NCBI GenBank assembly: GCA_015061865.1
Contig: SUVU01000010.1
Coordinates: 1-38,324 of the forward strand
Reading direction: 5' to 3'
DNA: 38,324 nucleotides
Source of the DNA: Lentisphaerota bacterium
GTDB taxonomy: Bacteria > Verrucomicrobiota > Lentisphaeria > Victivallales > Victivallaceae
The notes beneath the pieces are model-generated. The model was not told where the DNA came from. It did no database searches and saw nothing but the letters and a program-made list of their open reading frames with translations. Positions 16,168 through 23,796 of this stretch are shown piece after piece. The first letter of the stretch is position 1, and each line of letters starts with the position of its first letter. Position numbers and translations under genes: made by a program.

Positions 16168-16173
16168 TTTCCG

Positions 16174-17457
16174 ATGCCGCACCAGCAGGCACAACCATCA
16201 TCTGCGGCGTTCCGGCTGCTTTTTTACCGGACGGACGGCGGCGGGCATCCCCTGCCGCCGGCAGATCCGCTGTTGTGCCATATCGAGGCATTGCTCAATG
16301 CTGAACCGGCAGATCTGGCGTTTCAGCTCAATGCGCTCGCCCGTTTCGGCGATGCGGATTTCTGTGCCGCCGGTTTGCTTGGAGCATTGTTTGACAGCTG
16401 TGTTGACCACGGCGTACTGCCGATGGATTACTGCGGAAGTGAAATCTCTGCCGACGCCGGATTTCTGCTCCGCCACGGCAATACGCTGCTGCAAACGTTG
16501 CGCCATTTACCTGAAACTGCCCGTTTCCCGGAGCAGATCATGCCCCGGGCACGGCAGATTTTTGACCGGCTGCCGGAAACCGGTTCCATTGCGGAACTGG
16601 GCAAACTGGTCGCCGGATACGATCCGTTTGCCGTAAAAAAGATTTTCACCTGGAAAAAAGGAAAATTTCAGGCGGTGCAGCCGGCTTCGCAAAAAGACAT
16701 CCGCAAATTTTTCGGCTTTCCCGGCGTGCGGCTGGCGTTTGATGAACACTTCCGCAATTTCGCCGCCGGTGCGACCAATCTGCCGCTGATCGTCAACAGC
16801 CTGCCCGGTTACGGCAAAACCAGCATGATCGTTTCCCATGCACTGGCGCACCCGGAAATAACTTTGATCCTGCCCGATCCCGAAGCGCTGGAATCCGGCT
16901 GGGATGAGCTGATTTCCGCCCTTGCCGCCCGCAGTGACCACCGTTTTGTGCTGTTTTTTGACGATATTGACCCGAATCAGGTGAATTGGTACAGTTTCCG
17001 CACCAATGTCGGCGGAGCGTTTGCGCCGCCGGAAAACGTGATGCCGGTACTGGCGGCGAATTATGAATTTCCACCCAGTATCCTCTCCCGCGGGCGCAAA
17101 ATCAGTTATCCGGTCTTTGACGAGGAGAGATGCTCGGAGATGATCGAGGATTTCCTGATCTCTTTCGGCATGAAACATCCGCCGCGCAACATCGTTTCGC
17201 TGATGGGGGCGGAGTACACCGAGGAATTCGGACAGAAAAAATTCACTGAATTATCTCCCCGTACCCTGATGCGTTATCTGGCGGCTTATGAAAAAGATCC
17301 CCGCCGCCGCAGTCAGATCGTCGATCTGGCGGCCGGAAAAATGATCACCCGCCCGGATGCCCAGCTTTTTTATGAATTCAATATCGAATTGATGCGTTCG
17401 CTTTACGGTGAGGAGTATATCCAGCGGCTGCTTAAAGAGCGTTTGAGGGAGTTATGA
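16174..17457 (+). CDS. DUF815 family AAA+ ATPase
   Basis: The 427-aa protein matches the DUF815/COG2607 group of AAA+ ATPases of unknown function. An N-terminal helical domain (about 1-165) precedes the ATPase core with Walker A NSLPGYGKTS near residue 210, and Walker B VLFFDDID near 266. Sensor 1 is VLAANYEFPPSI and an arginine-finger region is SRGRKISYPV. The C-terminal helical lid follows. The family is known only by sequence; I do not assign a substrate. It overlaps mreC by 4 bp (ATGA) and follows icd by 6 bp, so it is very likely cotranscribed with the elongation genes. Confidence 0.85.
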   Translation: MPHQQAQPSSAAFRLLFYRTDGGGHPLPPADPLLCHIEALLNAEPADLAFQLNALARFGDADFCAAGLLGALFDSCVDHGVLPMDYCGSEISADAGFLLRHGNTLLQTLRHLPETARFPEQIMPRARQIFDRLPETGSIAELGKLVAGYDPFAVKKIFTWKKGKFQAVQPASQKDIRKFFGFPGVRLAFDEHFRNFAAGATNLPLIVNSLPGYGKTSMIVSHALAHPEITLILPDPEALESGWDELISALAARSDHRFVLFFDDIDPNQVNWYSFRTNVGGAFAPPENVMPVLAANYEFPPSILSRGRKISYPVFDEERCSEMIEDFLISFGMKHPPRNIVSLMGAEYTEEFGQKKFTELSPRTLMRYLAAYEKDPRRRSQIVDLAAGKMITRPDAQLFYEFNIELMRSLYGEEYIQRLLKERLREL

Positions 17458-18335
17458 AACACTACTCCGTCAAAAAGAGAAAATACTCCCCCCGCACCCT
17501 GGCGATCTCCGGTATATCGCTGCTGATCCTGCTGATCGTCCTCACCGCCTGTTTCCGGGTACTGCGCCATGTGATGACCCGGGGCGGTGATAACTTTTTT
17601 TATCCGTATTTGAAAATTGCTTCCGGCACCGGAACCATCCGGGACAAATCTTTGCTGCTCCGCAGTTCCGCTGAACTTGCCGGGATGGTGGAAAAACTTG
17701 CCAATGACAACCGGGAACTTGCCCTGCAAAACAGCGCTTCGGCAGAATTGCTGGCGGAAAACCGCAAACTCCGCCGGATGCTTTATCTGCACCAGCGCCC
17801 GCAATACCGCTTCATCGCCGCCGAGATCATCATGCGTGACCCGTTGCGGTACCGGGAATTTTTCACCATCGGCAAAGGTGCCAGCCACGGGATCAAACCC
17901 GGGGCGGCGGTCGTGGATGTTTCGCCGGACGGCAGACTGCTGCTGATCGGCATTGTTTCAGAATGCAGCGCCCGCAGTGCCAAAGTCATTACGCTGATGG
18001 ACAGTTCACTGCATATTTCCGGCAGAATCGGGGTCAATAATATGGTCGGATTCACCAATACCGGCAGCATTTCCGCCCCCGGTGCCGGACGGATAAAGAT
18101 CGGGATGCTGCCGCTGCGGGACGATTACCTTTCCGGCGGGGCGGTGATGACCACCGGATATGAAAAAGGGATCCCCGGCGGCATCAAAATCGGAGAATTG
18201 TACTTTTCCGGTTCCCCCCGCACCGGTTTCGGTGAAACTGATTTCAGCTGTGAAATGATTCCGGCGGTACGGTTTGAATCGCTCCATTTCGTCACCGTTA
18301 TCGACACCTCAAATTCCGGAGACGATGCCGGATGA
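17454..18335 (+). CDS. mreC: Rod shape-determining protein MreC
   Basis: MreC is a bitopic membrane protein that activates PBP2/RodA in the elongasome. The 293-aa product has a basic cytoplasmic N-terminus, one membrane segment at about residues 17-40 (ISGISLLILLIVLTACFRVL), a coiled-coil region with ELAGMVEKLANDNREL (about 62-110), and the beta-rich periplasmic domain with RYREFFTIGKGASHGI and GLVAVD-like IKPGAAVVDVS. It overlaps the DUF815 gene by 4 bp and mreD by 4 bp. mreB is not in this cluster. Confidence 0.92.
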   Translation: MKHYSVKKRKYSPRTLAISGISLLILLIVLTACFRVLRHVMTRGGDNFFYPYLKIASGTGTIRDKSLLLRSSAELAGMVEKLANDNRELALQNSASAELLAENRKLRRMLYLHQRPQYRFIAAEIIMRDPLRYREFFTIGKGASHGIKPGAAVVDVSPDGRLLLIGIVSECSARSAKVITLMDSSLHISGRIGVNNMVGFTNTGSISAPGAGRIKIGMLPLRDDYLSGGAVMTTGYEKGIPGGIKIGELYFSGSPRTGFGETDFSCEMIPAVRFESLHFVTVIDTSNSGDDAG

Positions 18336-18853
18336 GGATATTTCTGGTCACTTCTGTTACCGCCATGCTGATCCTGCTGGAACTGCTGACCGGAAATTTC
18401 GGTTTGGCTCTGGGATTTCCGTTGTGCGGAGCAGTATATTTCGCCGCCGCATACCGCAAAAGTGCCGGACTGGTCAGTGCCGGATGTGCCGGATTGATCC
18501 TCGATGCGCTCTATTGCCGGGACATAATGCTGTTACTGCTGATTTATCCGGCGATCGTATTGACGGCATGGCAGATCATCCGGTATTTCCGGCGGCAGAT
18601 CCCGCTGGCGCCGCTGGCTGCCGGAGCTGCGATCGGGGCCATGATGAGTGTCACCAATATCCTGCTTTGCCTGATTTTCCGCACGCCGCAGCCCGGACCG
18701 GATATGGCAAGTGTGTTTATTTTTCAAGTTTTTATTGCCGCAGTATTTATGATGCTGTTTACGTTGACCGCCGATGCGCTGGCGTTCAAATGCAATCTGC
18801 CCCGCTTGAAAAACAGCGGCACCACCCGTAACCGGAGCGAAGACGATGAATAA
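18332..18853 (+). CDS. mreD: Rod shape-determining protein MreD
   Basis: MreD is a small integral membrane partner of MreC. The 173-aa product has about five hydrophobic segments (starting at about residues 3, 30, 60, 90 and 125) and a short charged C-terminus. Sequence conservation in this family is weak; the call rests on hydrophobicity, length and position between mreC and mrdA. Its ATG overlaps the mreC stop by 4 bp, and its end overlaps mrdA by 8 bp. Confidence 0.88.
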   Translation: MRIFLVTSVTAMLILLELLTGNFGLALGFPLCGAVYFAAAYRKSAGLVSAGCAGLILDALYCRDIMLLLLIYPAIVLTAWQIIRYFRRQIPLAPLAAGAAIGAMMSVTNILLCLIFRTPQPGPDMASVFIFQVFIAAVFMMLFTLTADALAFKCNLPRLKNSGTTRNRSEDDE

Positions 18854-20714
18854 ATATTCCCGTTACCGTGACGGCATCGACGGCGGCATTTTTGATGACG
18901 GCAGGATCAGGATATTTCTGCTCGGTATCGTGTTTTTCACCGCCTTTACCGCCCTGGCGCTGCGACTCTATTACCTGCAGCTGCACAAAGGCGAAGAACA
19001 CCGCCGGCGGATCGCCGGTCAATCCATCCGTTACGTCCGCAATCCCGGGCGGCGCGGCGAGATCTACACCGCCGACGGCGTACTGCTTGCCGGCAACCGC
19101 ACCGCCAATGATCTGGTATTCTACCCCTCGGAAATGCGCCGCAACCGGGGCAGAAAACCGGTCAGCGAATACATGGCTCAACACGCCATTGCCCTCGGCC
19201 GTGCCATCAACCGGCAGGATTATCCGGATCTGCAAGCCATCCGCAACCATCTTTACCGCTACCCCGGTATCCCCATGCTGATTTTCCGGGATTTGACGCC
19301 GCAGGAAACAGCACGGGCGTTTGAAGCGCTGCGTACCATTCCGGGGGCGGACATCCAGCAATCATACATCCGCATCTGTCCGGAAAAAAGCTGTGCCGCC
19401 GGCATCATCGGTTTCGCCCGCAATGCCGATCCGTCCACCGCTGATGACCGGGAAAAATTCAAATATTACATCCCCGATCTGGAAGGGCGCAGCGGAGTGG
19501 AGAAATTCTGCGATCTCAATCCCGGCGGCGGCAATTATCTGGGCTTGCGTGCGCTTCCGGGGCACTCGATCATTCAGGTCAACAGCCTCGGCTACGCCCA
19601 CCGGGAACTGCTGGGCAAAAGTGAACCGCTGCACGGCAATAATGTTTATCTGACCATCGATTTCCGGGCGCAGAAACTGGCAGAAAAACTGCTCTCCGGC
19701 TACACCGGGGCGATGGTGGTGATCGACGCCGACAACGGCGACATCATCTGCGCCGCTTCCCAGCCGGGCGTGGATCTCTCCCGCTTCTATCCGGTGTTGT
19801 CCAAAGCGTACGCCGAAGAATTGAAAAACAACCCCGCTTCGCCGCAGGTGTTCCGGGCTTTCAATGCGATTTATCCGCCGGGTTCGACCCTCAAGCCGCT
19901 GATTTCGCTGGCGTTTTTGAAACACGGTATCGACCCCAAAGAGCAATACCCCTGCGAAGGCTCGATCCCGATCGGCAATACCAGTATCCGCTGTTCCGCC
20001 CACCGGTACGCCGGGGCAGATGTGGATATGGAACTGGCACTGAAAAAATCCTGCAACAGCTACATGATCCACCATGCGCTGACGACCGGCATGGAGCCGT
20101 TGACTGCCATGCTGCGCAATGCCGGTATCGGACGGAAAACCGGCTTGGAAATCCCCGATGCCAAAGGCGATTTCCCGGATAAAGAGCTGAAAAAACGGCG
20201 CTTCAAAGCGAAGTGGAACAGCTTTGACACCGCTTTGCTCTCCATCGGTCAGGGCTTCGTTTCCGCTTCACCGCTGCAGCTGGCACTGATCGCCGGAGCA
20301 TTTGCCAACGGCGGAAAAATCTACCAGCCGCATCTGGTCAACCAAATCGTCGATGCCGGCGGCGTGGCGGTCTACACCCGGCAAATCCGGACGGTCAGCG
20401 ATCTGGATGTCACCCCCCAACAACTGCAAACCGTCAAAAACGGCATGTTTCAGGTCGTCAATTCCCCCGGCGGCTCCGGCAAAAACGCCCGGGTCGAAGG
20501 TCTGGATATTTACGGCAAAACCGGCACTGCCGAAGTCGGTTACGGCGCCAATAAACGCAACATCACCCACTTCATCGCCTTTGTCACCTGCGAAAACCGC
20601 CGCTACGCCGCCTGTGTCACCGTGGAAGACGGTCAATCCGGCGGCAGAACCTGCGCCCCGCTTGCCGCCGCATTTTTTGAACACTATCTGATGACTCCGC
20701 CTGCAGAAAACTGA
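18846..20714 (+). CDS. mrdA: Penicillin-binding protein 2 (elongation transpeptidase)
   Basis: PBP2 crosslinks peptidoglycan during side-wall growth. The 622-aa product has one N-terminal membrane anchor (about residues 20-42), a pedestal domain with RGEIYTADGVLLA, and a transpeptidase domain with the three active-site motifs: Ser347-x-x-Lys350 in PGSTLKPL, Ser402-Cys-Asn404, and Lys558-Thr-Gly in KTGTAEV. Length fits class B PBP2. The usual neighbour rodA is not present downstream; a convergent HAD gene follows after 20 bp with no obvious terminator. Confidence 0.94.
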   Translation: MNKYSRYRDGIDGGIFDDGRIRIFLLGIVFFTAFTALALRLYYLQLHKGEEHRRRIAGQSIRYVRNPGRRGEIYTADGVLLAGNRTANDLVFYPSEMRRNRGRKPVSEYMAQHAIALGRAINRQDYPDLQAIRNHLYRYPGIPMLIFRDLTPQETARAFEALRTIPGADIQQSYIRICPEKSCAAGIIGFARNADPSTADDREKFKYYIPDLEGRSGVEKFCDLNPGGGNYLGLRALPGHSIIQVNSLGYAHRELLGKSEPLHGNNVYLTIDFRAQKLAEKLLSGYTGAMVVIDADNGDIICAASQPGVDLSRFYPVLSKAYAEELKNNPASPQVFRAFNAIYPPGSTLKPLISLAFLKHGIDPKEQYPCEGSIPIGNTSIRCSAHRYAGADVDMELALKKSCNSYMIHHALTTGMEPLTAMLRNAGIGRKTGLEIPDAKGDFPDKELKKRRFKAKWNSFDTALLSIGQGFVSASPLQLALIAGAFANGGKIYQPHLVNQIVDAGGVAVYTRQIRTVSDLDVTPQQLQTVKNGMFQVVNSPGGSGKNARVEGLDIYGKTGTAEVGYGANKRNITHFIAFVTCENRRYAACVTVEDGQSGGRTCAPLAAAFFEHYLMTPPAEN

Positions 20715-20734
20715 TTTCTCCGCCCCGTCATCTC

Positions 20735-21391
20735 TCAACGGTCAAAGATATTCAGCGGGAAATCATGCCAGTTGCGGCAGTACCAGTTGGCAATTTTTTC
20801 CAATTCGTTTTGTTTCGGTTCGGACGTATCTGCCACGGCGGCGACGGCGAATCCGGCGTTGGCGGCAGTTCTGGCGGCATAAAGGGCATCTTCAAAAACG
20901 ATCGTTTCCTGCGGTGCATATCCCAGCTTTTCAGCCATCATCATAAACGGCAATGGCGAACTTTTGGACAAATTATGTTCAGCACCGCTTAACAACGGCA
21001 CGGTGAAAAAATCTGCCAAGCCGCTGTTTTTAAGTGCCAATTCCGCCAGAAACGGTTCCGTGGCGGTCAAAACTCCGGCGGCAAGTCCGGCGTTGCGGAG
21101 TGCGGTCAAAACTTGGGTAATCCCCGGTTTGAGGGCGACTTTACCGCCGTAGAATTCTGCCAATTCAGCGTACAGCGCCTCCACTTCGCACTCTTCATCC
21201 AGCGGCAAATCAAATTCTTCGATCATGGCGCGCACTGCGCCGCGCACCGATGGTACTGACGAGTGTATGACAAAACCCGGCGGCGGCGTGATCCCGTGTT
21301 TTTTCAGGAACGCCGGCGCCAGATCAGTCCAGATGTGCATGCTCTCCAGCAGCGTGCCATCCATATCAAATATTGCCGCTTTGAAATTCAT
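20735..21391 (-). CDS. HAD-superfamily phosphatase (PGM-like, subfamily IA)
   Basis: The 218-aa product starts MNFKAAIFDMDGTLLES, the DxD motif I of HAD enzymes with the nucleophile Asp9 and the acid/base Asp11. Motif II is VLTATEP, a Lys is at SKSSPLPF, and motif III is VFEDALYAARTAANAG. A helical cap lies at about residues 15-85. Relatives dephosphorylate or isomerise small sugar phosphates; the substrate is unknown. I chose ATG 21391 (GGAG 5 nt upstream) over an upstream in-frame ATG at 21454, because the protein then begins as family members do and the promoter lies between the two. Confidence 0.88.
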   Translation of the reverse strand: MNFKAAIFDMDGTLLESMHIWTDLAPAFLKKHGITPPPGFVIHSSVPSVRGAVRAMIEEFDLPLDEECEVEALYAELAEFYGGKVALKPGITQVLTALRNAGLAAGVLTATEPFLAELALKNSGLADFFTVPLLSGAEHNLSKSSPLPFMMMAEKLGYAPQETIVFEDALYAARTAANAGFAVAAVADTSEPKQNELEKIANWYCRNWHDFPLNIFDR

Positions 21392-21426
21392 CTTTACTCC
21401 GGTTGCGGGGTGAATATTCATGCGGT

Positions 21427-21454
21427 AATATACAGCCGCTGCCGGATTATTCAA
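21427..21454 (-). promoter_or_regulatory. HAD gene promoter overlapping the thiC stop
   Basis: The minus strand carries TTGAAT (21454-21449), a 16-bp spacer and TATATT (21432-21427). The -35 box covers the last codons and stop of thiC, so the HAD gene can be made independently of the TPP riboswitch. Confidence 0.7.
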
Positions 21455-22748
21455 GTGCTTTTTCGCGTAATTTTTTGCTCAATCGCACCGAACAGAATTC
21501 TTCTCCGCACATCGTACAATATTCACTGCCGTGGGCATCCGGCTGCGACGAAGCCGCCACCGCCTGTTTCCGGTAGCAGCGGGGACGCTCCGGTTCCAGC
21601 GCCAATTCAAATTGTTTTTCCCAGTCAAATTGCGCTCTGGCGTCGCTGATGGCATCGTCACGGTCACGGGCGCCCGGACGGTGCAGCCCGATATCAGCGG
21701 CGTGGGCGGCGATTTTAAATGCAGTCAGTCCCCGTGCCACATCATCGGCTTCCGGCAGTCCCAAATGCTCTTTCGGCGTCACATAACAAAGCATTGCCGC
21801 ACCATAAAACGCTCCCAGCAGCCCGCCCATTGCCGCCGTCAGGTGATCGTACCCCGGCGCACAATCGGTCACCACCGGCCCCAGAATATAAAACGGCGCA
21901 TCATCGCAAACTTCCTGTTCCCGGCGCATATTCATTTCGATCTGATCCACCGGGACATGGCCTGGACCCTCCACCATCGCCTGCACTCCGGCGGCACGGC
22001 AGCGGCGCACCAGTTCACCCAGCGTGTCCAATTCCGCAAACTGCGCCGCATCCGAAGCATCCGCCAGACACCCCGGACGTAAACCGTCGCCAAGCGACAA
22101 TGTCACATCGTATTGCAGACAGATCTCCAGAATTTCATCAAAAAATTCATAAAACGGGTTTTCGTTGCCGGTTTCCGTCATCCATGCCGCCAGCAATGCT
22201 CCGCCTCTGCTGACGATCCCCAATTTCCGCTGCAATGCCAACGGCACATGGGATCTCAACAACCCGGCATGGATCGTCATATAATCCACCCCCTGCTCCG
22301 CCTGATGTCTGATAACTTCAAGCATCAATTCCCGGCTGATCGCCCTGCCCCCGGCACGGGCGACCATCTCATATACCGGCACCGTCCCCAGCGGCACCGG
22401 ACAACGGTTTATCAACGCCTGCCGGATCACCGTTAAATCGCCGCCGGTAGAGAGATCCATCACCGTATCTGCACCATATTTAAGCGCCACGGCAAGTTTT
22501 TCATATTCACTGTGCAGACAACTGGATAACGTACTGTTGCCGATATTGGCATTGACTTTGGTACGCAGCATCCGCCCGATACCGCAAGGCTCCAGCGCCG
22601 TGTGGTTGACATTGGCAGGGATGACGATTTTGCCGGAAGCAACCTGTTCACGGATGATTTCCGGAGCGATTTTTTCGCTTGCGGCGACGGCAAGCATTTG
22701 CGCTGTGGTGATGCCGCTGCGGGCGGCAAGCATTTGGGTTTGAGCCAT
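21447..22748 (-). CDS. thiC: Phosphomethylpyrimidine synthase
   Basis: ThiC is a radical-SAM enzyme that rearranges 5-aminoimidazole ribotide into the thiamin pyrimidine. The 433-aa product is the short ThiC form without the N-terminal extension of E. coli. It has the core motifs TKVNANIGNS, DLSTGGDL, EGPGHVP and GPVVTDCAPGYDH. The C-terminal [4Fe-4S] motif is CTMCGEEFC, a CxxCxxxxC. It is preceded by a TPP riboswitch, so it should be switched off by thiamin pyrophosphate. No other thi gene is in the window. The start ATG at 22748 has AAGGAAACTG upstream, which is also half of an SD-sequestering hairpin. Confidence 0.97.
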   Translation of the reverse strand: MAQTQMLAARSGITTAQMLAVAASEKIAPEIIREQVASGKIVIPANVNHTALEPCGIGRMLRTKVNANIGNSTLSSCLHSEYEKLAVALKYGADTVMDLSTGGDLTVIRQALINRCPVPLGTVPVYEMVARAGGRAISRELMLEVIRHQAEQGVDYMTIHAGLLRSHVPLALQRKLGIVSRGGALLAAWMTETGNENPFYEFFDEILEICLQYDVTLSLGDGLRPGCLADASDAAQFAELDTLGELVRRCRAAGVQAMVEGPGHVPVDQIEMNMRREQEVCDDAPFYILGPVVTDCAPGYDHLTAAMGGLLGAFYGAAMLCYVTPKEHLGLPEADDVARGLTAFKIAAHAADIGLHRPGARDRDDAISDARAQFDWEKQFELALEPERPRCYRKQAVAASSQPDAHGSEYCTMCGEEFCSVRLSKKLREKALE

Positions 22749-22752
22749 TTTT

Positions 22753-22790
22753 CAGTTTCCTTTTCCGGTTGTTAACAGAGGTGGAAACTG
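22753..22790 (-). promoter_or_regulatory. thiC Shine-Dalgarno sequestering hairpin
   Basis: In the mRNA, CAGUUUCC (22790-22783) can pair perfectly with GGAAACUG (22760-22753), which contains the thiC ribosome binding site 4 nt before the AUG. The loop is 22 nt. No U-tract follows any hairpin in the leader, so control of translation rather than early termination is the likely mechanism. This is inference from pairing. Confidence 0.65.
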
Positions 22791-22856
22791 CGGCTTCAAT
22801 ACAACTTTTTCAATCCTTCCCGGAGATCGGAAACAACTTTTCCGGCGCCCGGTTTC

Positions 22857-22945
22857 GGCACTTCCTACGGCTGCATTATCAGCATCAGGTTCCAAAGGGT
22901 CGAAGCAGTTTTGCTTCCTCTCAGCCGGACATCCAGCTCCCCTGT
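22857..22945 (-). ncRNA. TPP riboswitch (THI element)
   Basis: Reading the minus strand, the aptamer shows the conserved THI core: ACAGGGGAGC at the 5' side, GGCTGAGAGG, then ACCCTTTGGAACCTGAT, and GATAATGCAGCCGTAGGAA. It includes the CUGAGA pyrimidine-binding stretch and the J2-4/P4-P5 pyrophosphate side. It lies about 110 nt upstream of thiC. The 10-nt P3 stem-loop GAAGCAAAACTGCTTC is short. Binding of thiamin pyrophosphate would lower thiC expression. Confidence 0.95.
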
Positions 22946-22970
22946 TTTTTTGTGAGGTGATTTCGAAAGG

Positions 22971-23144
22971 TCTCAAAAATTCTTAAAAACTCCCGTTGCG
23001 ATCTGAAGCCGGAGCGTTTTCGGCTGGTTACTTGCCAGTAGCCGCCTCAAACTTCCGTCTCCATCTCATCAACGGTAACTTTTTAATCTCTTTTTGATAC
23101 CTTTTTTCAATCACCTCGATTTTCTTTAAGATGATCTATTAAAG
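22971..23144. repeat. Tandem repeat unit A
   Basis: First of four copies of a ~172-bp unit between thiC and the hemolysin III-like gene. It is the most diverged full copy (three extra bases near its start, several substitutions). The GC-rich middle, AAGCCGGAGCG onward, contains overlapping hairpins AGCCG/CGGCT and CTGG/CCAG, and the rest is AT-rich with T-runs. It adjoins the thiC riboswitch, so the thiC promoter probably lies in or at this copy. Confidence 0.88.
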
Positions 23145-23316
23145 TTTCAAAATTATTAAACTCACGTTGCGACCTGAAGCCGGAGCGTTTTCGGCTGGTT
23201 ACCTGCCAGCAGCCGCCTCAAACTTCCGTCTCCATTTCATCAACGGTAATTTTTTAATCTCTTTTTGATACCTTTTTTCAATCACCTCGATTTTTCTTTA
23301 AGATGATTTATAAAAA
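23145..23316. repeat. Tandem repeat unit B
   Basis: Full 172-bp copy. Its AT-rich half (from TTTTTTAATCTC to the next unit) is identical over about 85 bp to the corresponding part of unit C beyond the insertion, which points to recent duplication or gene conversion. Confidence 0.9.
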
Positions 23317-23685
23317 TTTCAAAAATTATCAAACTCACGTTGCGATCTGAAGCCGGAGCGTTTTCGGCTGGTTACCTGCCAGCAGCCGCCTCAAACTTCC
23401 GTCTCCATCTCATCAACGCTATTTTTTAATATTGCCCCATTGGGTTGTGAAAAAATTCACCGGCGGTGGCGCATCGCACCCGCTGCATCCACCGGGTGCA
23501 ATCAAATCGTTTTATGTTTTTGACCAATCATAATGTAAGTCATATATTCTAGGTGTCGCCATAAAATGTGTTCATTCGCTCTTGTATGTATTTTTCACAA
23601 AATTTGGGACATTACCTATTTTTTAATCTCTTTTTGATACCTTTTTTCAATCACCTCGATTTTTCTTTAAGATGATTTATAAAAA
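23317..23685. repeat. Tandem repeat unit C, split by an insertion
   Basis: The unit is 369 bp long because it contains 197 extra bases (a 185-bp element plus a 12-bp duplication). Without them it is 172 bp, exactly one period. The half before the insertion ends CTATTTTTTAAT, and the second half starts with the same 12 bp. Confidence 0.88.
23431..23615. mobile_element. MITE-like non-coding insertion
   Basis: The 185-bp segment interrupts repeat unit C and is flanked by a perfect 12-bp direct repeat, CTATTTTTTAAT (23419-23430 and 23616-23627), as a target-site duplication would be. Its ends are imperfect inverted repeats: the left end reads ATTGCCCCATTGGG then TTGTGAAAAA, and the right end on the other strand reads AATGTCCC then TTTTGTGAAAAA. 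It has no ORF. The middle holds a 7-bp hairpin, GCACCCG/CGGGTGC (23476-23499). I call it MITE-like by structure; I do not know the parent transposase. Confidence 0.7.
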
Positions 23686-23796
23686 TTTCAAAAATTATCA
23701 AACTCCCGTTGCGACCTGAAGCCGGAGCGTTTTCGGCTGGTTACCTGCCAGTAGCCGCCTCAAACTTCCGTCTCCATCTCATCAACGCTCTTTTTT
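23686..23796. repeat. Tandem repeat unit D, truncated
   Basis: The last copy covers only the GC-rich half and stops at the hemolysin III-like stop codon (23797). The array therefore starts directly at that gene's 3' end. Confidence 0.85.

Noticed and set aside
22752-22976. 74-codon frame upstream of thiC
   Set aside because: It is the translation of the TPP riboswitch itself.
22971-23796. Tandem repeats as a CRISPR array
   Set aside because: Units are ~172 bp and contiguous, without short repeats separated by unique spacers; no cas genes are near.
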